A stretch of 9,948 nucleotides of DNA from JBKHBT01 sp046542255 (GTDB lineage Bacteria > UBP14 > UBA6098 > JBKHBT01), in contig JBKHBT010000112.1 in NCBI GenBank assembly GCA_046542255.1, positions 1-9,948 on the forward strand, written 5' to 3'. The notes under the pieces were generated by a model. It was not told the origin of the DNA, searched no databases, and saw only the letters and a list, made by a program, of their open reading frames with translations. This document shows, one piece after another, positions 1 through 6,798 of this stretch. The translations under genes were made by a program, and so were the position numbers. Numbering within the stretch: the first letter of the stretch is position 1; every line of letters starts with the position of its first letter.

Positions 1-127
1 CATACTTTTCAGGCTAAAACATCAGTAAAGCCTTTTGGGTATGTATTAAGTAGTATGTATATATTATATAGATATGGCCTTAAAAGATGTGTTAAGTTTG
101 GAGCAATTTCTTCTTAAGGAAAATTAA

Positions 128-155
128 TTGCTTGACTTTAAGTAAATTATCTTTT
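128..155 (+). promoter_or_regulatory. Weak promoter candidate upstream of the OB-fold protein gene
   Basis: A TTG at 128-130 followed after 17 bases by TATCTTTT at 148-155 resembles the Bacteroidota-type promoter pattern (TTG, then TAnnTTTG). A sigma70-like TTGACT at 132-137 also lies here, but it has no well-spaced -10 box: the best is TAATAT at 160-165, 22 bases away. The leader is very AT-rich, so chance matches are likely. The downstream gene starts at 192. This is a guess from pattern and position only. Confidence 0.22.
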
Positions 156-180
156 TGATTAATATATTGAAAATATAAAA

Positions 181-186
181 AGGAGG
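181..186 (+). promoter_or_regulatory. Strong Shine-Dalgarno site for the OB-fold protein
   Basis: AGGAGG lies five bases before the ATG at 192 and matches the anti-Shine-Dalgarno sequence perfectly. It fixes the start of the downstream gene and suggests efficient translation. The nuclease lipoprotein gene at 5955 has no such site. Confidence 0.85.
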
Positions 187-191
187 TAAAA

Positions 192-1631
192 ATGAAAAGA
201 ATAGCAGGACTTGTCTTTATCCTTGCTATCAGTATGTTTGCTTTGGATGTCTATGATATCCAATACACAGATGACCCATCCGGCGATTCGCCATATCTCG
301 ATGAAACAGTCGAGGTTAACGGCGTGATTATCGCAACAAATTTCAGAGGCGATAAGTATTTTATCGGCGATGAGGAAGGCGGCCCATGGACTGGTGTCTA
401 TGTCTATGATTATGAACATGAGGTCGCTCTCGGCGATCTGGTTACATTGACAGCTGTTGTCGATGAATACTACAATCTAACGGAATTAAAAGAGGTTTCA
501 GCATTTTCCATCGATGGTTCTGCCGATGTTCCAGAACCATATCTTACAACGACTGCAGATATCTCCGAGATGGAATCGCTCGAAGGCGTTCTCGTCCGTG
601 TTGAAGATGTTGAAGTTGTAAGAAATGATACCACCGGCGTTTGGATTTCCGATGGCAGCGGCGAATGCAAATTCGGATTTAACTTTGACCATACTTACAG
701 TCCAACTGTCGGCGATGAGCTGGAATTTATCAATGGCGTAATCGACTATAGCTGGGGGAATTATGTCCTGCAGCCAAGATTCGATGAAGATATTGATATG
801 CCAGAAGCCGAGATGACAACAATTTACGATATTCAGTATTCCGATGATGGCCCTTCACCACTCGAAGGCTCTGTTGTTACCATTCATGCAATTTGCACGG
901 CAAATAATTATAGCGGTAGCAATTATTTCCTCACCGATGTCCACGATTCCGGCCCATGGCATGGCATATATGTATATGATAGCGAACATGCTCCAGAAGT
1001 CGGAGACTATGTTACATTAACCGCAGAAGTCGATGAATACTACGACTATACCGAGCTTAAGAATGTTGCCAGCTTTACGGTGGATTCTTCCGGAGCAGAT
1101 ATCGATGTCTATGAAACAGATATGGAAGGCGCAGCTCAGGAATCGATGGAGGGCGTACTGGTCAAAGTCGATGAAGTCCTGATAGTCGATAGCATAAGAG
1201 AATATGATTGGCTGGTCACAAATGGCACAAGCACCATGCCGGTAATGAGCCATTTCGATTATACCTATGAACCAACTGTCGGCGATACTTTTGCCAGCAT
1301 AACCGGCTTTGTTTTCTATTCATACGAAGAATACAAGCTCGAACCACGCTCGGATGATGACTTCGAATCCATGGAAATGGTCAAAGAAGATACTCCGATG
1401 CCGGATATGATAAATATCACTGCATATCCAAATCCATTCAATAGTTCCTGCAACATAAATGCCCCACTCAATTCAAGAATTAGTGTTATAGATAATAGTG
1501 GCAAAAAAGTGGAAGCCAAAATCGCAAATAGTACCATCAAATTCAGAGATGACACGGATTCTGGGATATATTTTATCCGAATTGAATCAGATGATAAAGT
1601 GTATCACGAAAGAGTATTGTATATAAAATAG
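192..1631 (+). CDS. Secreted protein with two nuclease-type OB-fold units and a C-terminal sorting domain
   Basis: A 479-residue secreted protein. Residues 1 to about 17 form a signal peptide. Two homologous units follow, about residues 19-202 and 209-393. They share (V/I)YDIQY(T/S)DD at the start, then GPW-G-YVYD, GD-VTLTA-VDEYY--TELK, EGVLV-V, F(D)-TY-PTVGD and finally L-PR-D-D. The VDEYY..TEL signature followed by the EGVLV and L.PR segments resembles the OB-fold regions that accompany catalytic domains in YhcR/ExeM-type extracellular nucleases. No nuclease domain is present. Residues from about 409 form a type IX-like sorting domain: YPNPFNSS at 412-419, DNSGKKV, SGIYFIRI, ending YIK. The likely role is a surface-exposed or released binding protein, with nucleic acid a possible ligand by family analogy only. 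The start is fixed by AGGAGG five bases upstream. A hairpin terminator follows the stop and the next gene converges. The architecture is clear; the function is unknown. Confidence 0.85.
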   Translation: MKRIAGLVFILAISMFALDVYDIQYTDDPSGDSPYLDETVEVNGVIIATNFRGDKYFIGDEEGGPWTGVYVYDYEHEVALGDLVTLTAVVDEYYNLTELKEVSAFSIDGSADVPEPYLTTTADISEMESLEGVLVRVEDVEVVRNDTTGVWISDGSGECKFGFNFDHTYSPTVGDELEFINGVIDYSWGNYVLQPRFDEDIDMPEAEMTTIYDIQYSDDGPSPLEGSVVTIHAICTANNYSGSNYFLTDVHDSGPWHGIYVYDSEHAPEVGDYVTLTAEVDEYYDYTELKNVASFTVDSSGADIDVYETDMEGAAQESMEGVLVKVDEVLIVDSIREYDWLVTNGTSTMPVMSHFDYTYEPTVGDTFASITGFVFYSYEEYKLEPRSDDDFESMEMVKEDTPMPDMINITAYPNPFNSSCNINAPLNSRISVIDNSGKKVEAKIANSTIKFRDDTDSGIYFIRIESDDKVYHERVLYIK

Positions 1632-1660
1632 TGGGCATTGCTTAACTTATTATACTAAAG

Positions 1661-1692
1661 CCACGCATTCAATTATAAATGCGTGGTTTTTT
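1661..1692 (+). terminator. Intrinsic terminator after the OB-fold protein gene
   Basis: A perfect 9-bp stem (CCACGCATT at 1661-1669 with AATGCGTGG at 1678-1686) encloses an 8-base loop and is followed at once by six T residues. It starts 29 bases after the stop codon at 1631, which suits Rho-independent termination of the plus-strand gene. Confidence 0.85.
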
Positions 1693-1845
1693 ATTGCTCA
1701 CTCGTTTAATATATTATGCCTATGAATCGATTTTGAGCCAAAATTTTTTTTTGTGACTTCGATATTCGATTTTTCTAATAAAAGTGGAATTGACAAGCGG
1801 CTTATTAGTTCGAGTTCCGTATTATCTCATTGCTATAAAGTAGAA

Positions 1846-1865
1846 TGGATAGAATATCCTATCCA
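1846..1865 (-). terminator. Hairpin just after the GH18 gene, possible weak terminator
   Basis: TGGATAG at 1846-1852 pairs perfectly with CTATCCA at 1859-1865 around a 6-base loop. In the minus-strand direction it begins 7 bases after the TGA stop of the GH18 gene (1873-1875). Only a broken T-rich run (TTCTACTTT) follows on the minus strand, so it is at best a weak terminator or an mRNA 3'-end stabiliser. The strong hairpin at 1661-1692 may also stop minus-strand transcripts, but it lacks a good T-run in that direction. Confidence 0.35.
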
Positions 1866-1872
1866 GGAAAAA

Positions 1873-3690
1873 TCATTTCACAAAAATAATCTTAGTTAGG
1901 CCTTCATTATCAGATAGATTCCGAATAAAATAGACACCGCTGTCTATCTTATCATCAGGACGCCAGATATAGGGTGAAGATTCATCATCGAGTATGAACT
2001 CATCAACCACCTTGCCCGATATATCATATATTGCAAAACGAGAATCCGTGTTAAATCCTTCAGCAGAAATTGATATAGCCGAATTGAATGGATTTGGTGC
2101 AGCTATTATTTGCAGATTATCAGGTTTTGCTGTCATATCCGAGTCTATATCGAGTCTCTCATTTAATATCCACATCACAGCATCAGCGATGACTACCGAG
2201 CCATCGGTTGCGCCATCATCGCTAATCCTGACATAGCCCGAAGAGCCGGCATCGAAGGCATATTCGCCGAGATAATGCCATTCTGCGCCGGAGCCTTGTT
2301 GCGAGATAGCGATTGCGTCAAGGTCTGTGCCATTTATCGAGACAGGCACATTATTGCAACGATTCGAACCGGCTAACCACCACATATAGACGAAGTAGGT
2401 GCCATCATATGGCAGATCTGGTGTCCATGTAGCGAAATTGATATCGCCTCCCGCATTGCAAAAATCATAATCTCCTCGAAAACCATTCTCAGGTGCATAG
2501 CTTCCCGATGACCAGCCGCTGGATTGTGTAAATCCAGCTTCGCCATCATCGACAATAATAGTATCCGATGTATCAACAGGTGAAGGCCCGCCAGCGAAAC
2601 AATATTCAACGCCGCCCCAGAATGAAGCATCGCCATCATCATAGCCCAAAGCCCACCAGCCAATTCCGAGAAGCCCATGATCTTTGGCAAATTCATATCT
2701 GGCATCGAAAGACATAGAATCCGAATACCAGCATTGATGCCATGTCCCATCACTATATCGATACCAGGGGCCGGGAGAATTTGCATCCCATTGGCGGCCA
2801 TATGTTTCGGAATTGGCGATTGCGGTTCGATAGAAAACAGCACCATCATGGCCATAAGTGGATGCCCCACGTTCTGAACCATCACAGCTCCAGGATTGGC
2901 CATATAATGGTAGTCCCATGATCAATTTGCTTTTTGTATATGGATCGCTGCCATAATCATTCACTGACCATGCCAGATCAAAGCTCTCCAGCGGATCATC
3001 CAAAGGATCGATAGGGCCGGTTGTGGCCGAACCGCTGTAATGATAGCCATAGCCCATGATAAAAAGTGCATCACAATAAAGCGCAAGCTGATCGACATCG
3101 AATGCATCGCTCCAGTCAACGGGGGGAAGGCAGATTGATAGCCAGCTTCCTGGCGCGCGGACATCAAGACTATCGCGAAATTCGCGGCAGAATGTAACAA
3201 CATTGGCAGCCGATGAACCGCTCGGCAGCTCAAAATCGATATTAATGCCGCTTCCGCCGCGCGCAAGCATCCCATCGATCGCATTGGATATGCAATTTCC
3301 ACGATTGGCTGATGAACCTACCAATGCATCTATCGAGCTGGCATCGAAAAGCGCTATACATAAATCGACAGGTACTCCTGCGGCCAAAGCATCATCAACG
3401 ACACTGGCTGAATACCAATTATGCGTATTTGTAACATTTCCAGAAGAATTAACAGTGAAATTGAAATAACACAGGCGCGAGATTAGGTCGAATCTTGGGC
3501 AACTATAGTCATCTTCCCAATATGGTACAAAACCGTAAACCTCATGAGAAAGCTCAACCGCCCGTTTTGGCGTTCTATCAGCTGCGCCATGATTGAAATC
3601 CATCTTTCCGAATTGACGAATATGCTCCAGATGTGCTGACTGGCCATAAGCTGCAAAAACCAGGAAAATAATGAGGAGTGTCCTTTTCAT
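1873..3690 (-). CDS. Secreted GH18 family glycosidase with golvesin-like module and sorting domain
   Basis: A 605-residue secreted glycoside hydrolase family 18 protein, a chitinase or peptidoglycan N-acetylglucosaminidase type enzyme acting outside the cell. Residues 1 to about 19 are a signal peptide. The GH18 barrel spans about 50-365: YGFVPYW at 52-58, catalytic segment SGINIDFE at 147-154 with proton donor E154 and its partner D152, MGYGYHYSG at 212-220, LPLYG at 260-264, and the closing strand GIGWWALGYDDG with W345-W346. The first two Asp of the usual DxxDxDxE are Ser and Asn, as in spore-lysin/YaaH-like members. Residues about 378-509 match the golvesin C-terminal-like module (IIVDDGEAGF, TWTPDLPYDGTYFVYMWW, VVIADAVMW), probably sugar-binding. 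The last 78 residues are a sorting domain (APNPFNSA, SGVYFIR, FVK). There is no Shine-Dalgarno site; the ATG overlaps the stop of the upstream gene as TAATG, so translation is probably coupled. Chitin versus peptidoglycan as substrate cannot be decided here. Confidence 0.9.
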   Translation of the reverse strand: MKRTLLIIFLVFAAYGQSAHLEHIRQFGKMDFNHGAADRTPKRAVELSHEVYGFVPYWEDDYSCPRFDLISRLCYFNFTVNSSGNVTNTHNWYSASVVDDALAAGVPVDLCIALFDASSIDALVGSSANRGNCISNAIDGMLARGGSGINIDFELPSGSSAANVVTFCREFRDSLDVRAPGSWLSICLPPVDWSDAFDVDQLALYCDALFIMGYGYHYSGSATTGPIDPLDDPLESFDLAWSVNDYGSDPYTKSKLIMGLPLYGQSWSCDGSERGASTYGHDGAVFYRTAIANSETYGRQWDANSPGPWYRYSDGTWHQCWYSDSMSFDARYEFAKDHGLLGIGWWALGYDDGDASFWGGVEYCFAGGPSPVDTSDTIIVDDGEAGFTQSSGWSSGSYAPENGFRGDYDFCNAGGDINFATWTPDLPYDGTYFVYMWWLAGSNRCNNVPVSINGTDLDAIAISQQGSGAEWHYLGEYAFDAGSSGYVRISDDGATDGSVVIADAVMWILNERLDIDSDMTAKPDNLQIIAAPNPFNSAISISAEGFNTDSRFAIYDISGKVVDEFILDDESSPYIWRPDDKIDSGVYFIRNLSDNEGLTKIIFVK

Positions 3691-5411
3691 TATTTAATAT
3701 ACACCACCCTATGAAGCTCTTCATTATTTCCAGTTTTAATAAAATATACACCAGAAATTACGCTCTCACCAGGTATCCATTTTTGGTTAGTGATATCGTG
3801 CTTATTGGCTATATCACATTTGCCAAATTTGTCGATTAGTTTGCCTTCGATATCATAGATTTCGATATGAGTGATTCCTTTGCCAGAAATTGTAATAGCG
3901 CTATTGAATGGATTGGGGTAAGCTTTTATCGATAAGCCTTCCGGGATTTCATGTGTTTCATCGATATCTGTCGAAGTCGAAGTCAGGGTAACGACTACAA
4001 GAGGATGATAGTTCACCAGTTGGCTTTCTGATGCAATGAATTCAACCATTCCATCATAGGTATTATCTTCTTCTTTTAGCACCATACCATAATTATGGGC
4101 TGGATTACGAATCCAGCTTCGAGCTGCATTTGTAATAGTCCAATGATACCAGAATGGATATGATGTCGCCGGGCCGAAGTCTTGATAATCCAAATGAAAT
4201 TCTTCGCGATCTGTCGGAACGCCGTCTGCGCCGGGAACTGTCCATTCAGAAATGCCATATCTTGCTTCATCGTAGCAAACGTAATTTTCGCCATCGAGTA
4301 AAGGCTCGCCGAGATATTCATTATATTCGCCATCTTCTTTATCGCCTTCATTCCAGAGCCTATTGAGTTTATACAGCGCAAGCCTTTTGTCACCAGATGG
4401 AACCGATGTATGCGGCCTCTTATAATATAGATAAAATTCGGCTGATTCGAGAAAATAGCCGGATGTGTCGATATCTGACATATCGAATTTAATCACGGTT
4501 GCGCCATTTTCATATTCCGAGTCCCATGTTGCAATATAGCGATTTTCACCGCCGGTATTTGTCCTGGGTGCAAATGGCAAAAGATGCGCATCGGTATTAT
4601 CCATATAGCCACATCCAGTCTGTGTTTGCTGGAGAATCTGCCAATTATTGATGGCCTTTGCCCAGGCATTTCGCATTTTAACAGCAGAAAGCGCGCCTGC
4701 ATTCATAAGGCCGCCGGGATAATAATTTCCATAATTATCATTCGTCCAGGGAATAGCATCGACAGCATTTAGATAAGCGAATGAGTCAATAGAAGTCCTT
4801 GCATCATATAGTATTTCCAGAGCTTCTATACCTGCCCAGAGGCCTGCCGAGCTGACATCATCGCCATAAATATCATAGACTTCGATAATTGTGCCAGTTG
4901 GCCAGTACCAATCGAAATCGGGGGCTGTGTAGTCATGGCCGACTATTCTATCGAGATTGGTCTCGAGATCGCCCATGCCAACTCCGTCATTATCGGTGCC
5001 GGCAAGGCCGAGGCCATATTCGCCATTATCGCCATAGAAAATCCTATCTGCATAGATATGTGACAGAACACCCAGACAAAATGCAAATTCCGGATGATTC
5101 GATGGATCGCTCAGGTCGAATGTACTGGTTACATAGTCATAGTATGTGTCCCCAAATGCCATTTCATGAGCATGGTCAGAAAGCGAATTGCTCGTCCAAA
5201 AATTCTGATAAGCCCAGTCGGCGAAAACCGAGCCGGAAATAATCTCATCCTGATAAGCTACATAGAAAGCTGCCGATGTAGGTAATGCGTCATCGGTGAG
5301 AAGCATACCAGCGATTTCGGCTACCTGAACATGCGAACGAGGCCCCCAAGAAAATAGCGATGTTGATAAAATTAGTATCATATATAATATTAACCATAAA
5401 TTCTTTTGCAT
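3690..5411 (-). CDS. Secreted zinc-dependent phospholipase C / S1-P1 nuclease-like protein with DNRLRE module and sorting domain
   Basis: A 573-residue secreted protein starting at the ATG at 5411, preceded by AAGGAGGT. The frame is open 27 codons further up to 5492, but that extension is lysine-rich, lacks a ribosome site and would bury the signal peptide. The signal peptide is residues 1-21, and cleavage after LFS exposes Trp22. The mature start WGPRSH, then FADWA (D65), DHAHE (H80/H82) and SHIYAD (H118, D122), match zinc-ligand positions of the PC-PLC and P1/S1 nuclease superfamily, where the new N-terminal Trp itself binds zinc. Later ligand positions carry D128, E150 and D154 in place of the usual His, His and Asp/Glu. 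Residues about 269-478 resemble a DNRLRE/CBM96-type beta-sandwich (IKFDMSDI, LNRLWNEGD, WTITNAARSWI, NYGMVLK). A sorting domain ends the protein (YPNPFNSA at 498-505, YIK). It is the first gene of a two-gene operon with the GH18 gene. Phospholipid versus nucleic acid as substrate is undecided. Confidence 0.82.
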   Translation of the reverse strand: MQKNLWLILYMILILSTSLFSWGPRSHVQVAEIAGMLLTDDALPTSAAFYVAYQDEIISGSVFADWAYQNFWTSNSLSDHAHEMAFGDTYYDYVTSTFDLSDPSNHPEFAFCLGVLSHIYADRIFYGDNGEYGLGLAGTDNDGVGMGDLETNLDRIVGHDYTAPDFDWYWPTGTIIEVYDIYGDDVSSAGLWAGIEALEILYDARTSIDSFAYLNAVDAIPWTNDNYGNYYPGGLMNAGALSAVKMRNAWAKAINNWQILQQTQTGCGYMDNTDAHLLPFAPRTNTGGENRYIATWDSEYENGATVIKFDMSDIDTSGYFLESAEFYLYYKRPHTSVPSGDKRLALYKLNRLWNEGDKEDGEYNEYLGEPLLDGENYVCYDEARYGISEWTVPGADGVPTDREEFHLDYQDFGPATSYPFWYHWTITNAARSWIRNPAHNYGMVLKEEDNTYDGMVEFIASESQLVNYHPLVVVTLTSTSTDIDETHEIPEGLSIKAYPNPFNSAITISGKGITHIEIYDIEGKLIDKFGKCDIANKHDITNQKWIPGESVISGVYFIKTGNNEELHRVVYIK

Positions 5412-5415
5412 ACAA

Positions 5416-5423
5416 ACCTCCTT
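5416..5423 (-). promoter_or_regulatory. Strong Shine-Dalgarno site fixing the PLC-like gene start at 5411
   Basis: On the minus strand AAGGAGGT sits four bases before the ATG at 5411. It is as strong as the site of the OB-fold protein gene and supports the 5411 start over the longer frame to 5492, which has no such site. That start also places the signal peptide at the N-terminus. Confidence 0.85.
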
Positions 5424-5492
5424 GTATAATCTAAAATAAATATAAACTTCAAAAGCCAAAAGCAATTTTTTGGATTTGCTTTTTTTCTCCAT

Positions 5493-5954
5493 ATATAACT
5501 AGATATCTCTTCAAAAAGCATTCATATAGTTCTATCCCGAAGAAAGAAGTAAGGTCTTTCGTAAATACGAGGTATTTGTTATAGCTAGAAACTTAACAAG
5601 AAAGGACTTACATCAAATGAGCCTTATTTAAACTATCCTGCCTATCTTTTACGTCCTTTTCTATCCTGGTTTACATTCTTTCGACCCAGGATTTTGAAAG
5701 ATGAAAAAGATTTATCTGACAATGCGCTGTTCCGCATTGTCTGTTGGTAGTTTTCTCCTCACCTAATATTATAGAGAATTTCTGCCGAAAGGTAAAGAAT
5801 CTATTGTAAAATAATTATTAAATTATTAAGAGCTTATTAAGTGTTGTTCAATTCTTCATATAATTCGCTTTGGGATAAATTACATCTCGAAGGATAAAAC
5901 AAGGCCTTAAAAATAATATTTGCTGTATAACATCTTTTTATATAAATTCAAATT
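5493..5954. other. Gene-free divergent intergenic region with several hairpins
   Basis: This gap lies between the divergently transcribed PLC-like and nuclease lipoprotein genes and should hold both promoters, but I found no convincing -35/-10 pair for either. It contains GAAAGA/TCTTTC at 5542-5560, AAATAC/GTATTT at 5563-5577, ATCCTGG/CCAGGAT at 5663-5692 (16-base loop, then TTTT), and the palindrome at 5718-5741. The stretch 5800-5954 is very AT-rich and has no clear structure. The only small frame with an upstream AGGA is a 21-codon one at 5701-5766, described in the findings. Confidence 0.6.
5718..5741. repeat. 24-base perfect palindromic element, intergenic copy
   Basis: GACAATGCG and CGCATTGTC form a perfect 9-bp inverted repeat around the 6-base spacer CTGTTC. 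The first 23 bases recur exactly, in the same orientation, at 9926-9948, and the match begins at the first palindrome base in both places. There is no T-run on either side, so it does not look like a terminator. It behaves like a small dispersed palindromic repeat. Confidence 0.75.
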
Positions 5955-6707
5955 ATGAAAAATGCAATTTTGACATCGATATTGCTTGGCCTACTTCTTC
6001 TTGCAGGGTGTTCCAGCAGGCAATATATGCTCTACGAACCACATGGCCGCTCGGGTGGCCAGTTTGTGCGGCATAGTGCATATACTGTATCATATAATGA
6101 GAACTATGAACTTGCCAATTGGGTCGCCTATGAACTTACCAGAGAAGAGCTGAATGGCAAATTCGAAAGAACCAATGATTTCCGCCCGGATCCCATGATT
6201 TTTGATAGCACTGCCGATGTTGACGACTATTATAACTCTGGCTATGACCGAGGGCATCTTGCTCCGGCTGCAGATATGGCATTCTCCAGCATTGCCATGA
6301 GCGAATCATTTTTCTTCTCAAATATTGCGCCACAGGAGGCATCATTCAATCGGGGAATATGGAAGAAGCTGGAAAGCCAGGTTCGTGATTGGGCCGAAGA
6401 ATACGGCGAGGTGCAGATAGTTACCGGCCCGGCATATATCGATGTAAACCCACCGCGAATTGGCGATAATGAAGTAGCCGTACCCGACTATTTCTTCAAG
6501 ACCGTACTCGTATGGAATACCGATGTCAAGAAGGCCATCGGATTTTTGATGCCTAATAAAAGATGTGAAAAGGATTTGAGCGACTATGCTGTTTCTGTCG
6601 ATTCTGTCGAGACATTTACCGGCTTCGATTTCTACCATGTACTGCCCGATGATATCGAGGAAACGATAGAGAGAGAAGCTTCGGTTTACGAATGGAGCTT
6701 CGACTGA
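5955..6707 (+). CDS. Lipoprotein DNA/RNA non-specific endonuclease (NUC family)
   Basis: A 250-residue nuclease of the Serratia NucA/EndoG-like DNA/RNA non-specific endonuclease family, which cuts DNA and RNA with one His general base and a single Mg-binding Asn. Residues 1-18 plus Cys19 form a lipoprotein signal (lipobox LAGC at 16-19). Position +2 is Ser, so outer-membrane anchoring is likely. The catalytic motif DRGHLAPA is at 98-105 with H101. The second signature SNIAPQ..FNRG.W..LE covers 122-140, with N132 the expected metal ligand and E140 eight residues on, the same spacing as N119-E127 in the Serratia enzyme. All key residues are present, so it should be active. The length is normal for the family. 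There is no Shine-Dalgarno site before the ATG; the leader is AT-rich, so expression may be weak or leader-independent. It is divergent from the PLC-like operon and convergent with the tolC-like gene. A role in extracellular nucleic acid degradation is inferred. Confidence 0.93.
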   Translation: MKNAILTSILLGLLLLAGCSSRQYMLYEPHGRSGGQFVRHSAYTVSYNENYELANWVAYELTREELNGKFERTNDFRPDPMIFDSTADVDDYYNSGYDRGHLAPAADMAFSSIAMSESFFFSNIAPQEASFNRGIWKKLESQVRDWAEEYGEVQIVTGPAYIDVNPPRIGDNEVAVPDYFFKTVLVWNTDVKKAIGFLMPNKRCEKDLSDYAVSVDSVETFTGFDFYHVLPDDIEETIEREASVYEWSFD

Positions 6708-6719
6708 TAGCCAATCTGG

Positions 6720-6784
6720 CTTCGACTCCGCTCAGCCAGCGTGTGGATAGCAATTCCATATTCGGTATCCGAGCAAAGTCGAGG
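6720..6784. repeat. Imperfect inverted repeat between convergent genes
   Basis: CTTCGACTCCGCTCAG at 6720-6735 and CCGAGCAAAGTCGAGG at 6769-6784 pair at 12 of 16 positions plus one G-U pair. A second arm pair, GGATA at 6745-6749 and TATCC at 6766-6770, lies inside and competes slightly with the outer stem. The element fills most of the 91 bases between the nuclease stop and the tolC-like stop. It may act as a bidirectional transcription barrier, although it has no T-run, or it may be a copy of a dispersed repeat. Confidence 0.5.
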
Positions 6785-6798
6785 ACACAGTGCAACTA

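Noticed and set aside
1..117. Open plus-strand frame from the window edge to a TAA at 115-117, possibly the tail of an upstream gene
   Set aside because: Only 38 codons, with codon use (GTA, TTA, AGT, ATA, AGA) unlike the clear genes and no recognisable motif. It cannot be supported without the sequence further left.
1790..1825. TTGACA at 1790-1795 with TATTAT at 1820-1825 as a promoter
   Set aside because: The spacing of 24 bases is too long, and no gene begins downstream on the plus strand; the region lies between convergent genes.
2373..2903. 176-residue minus-strand open frame within the GH18 gene
   Set aside because: It lies out of frame inside a gene with clear GH18 and golvesin-like motifs and has a Met-rich, low-information composition. 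It is a shadow frame.
5412..5492. 27-codon N-terminal extension of the PLC-like protein
   Set aside because: It lacks a ribosome site and would place a lysine-rich stretch before the signal peptide. The ATG at 5411 has AAGGAGGT directly upstream.
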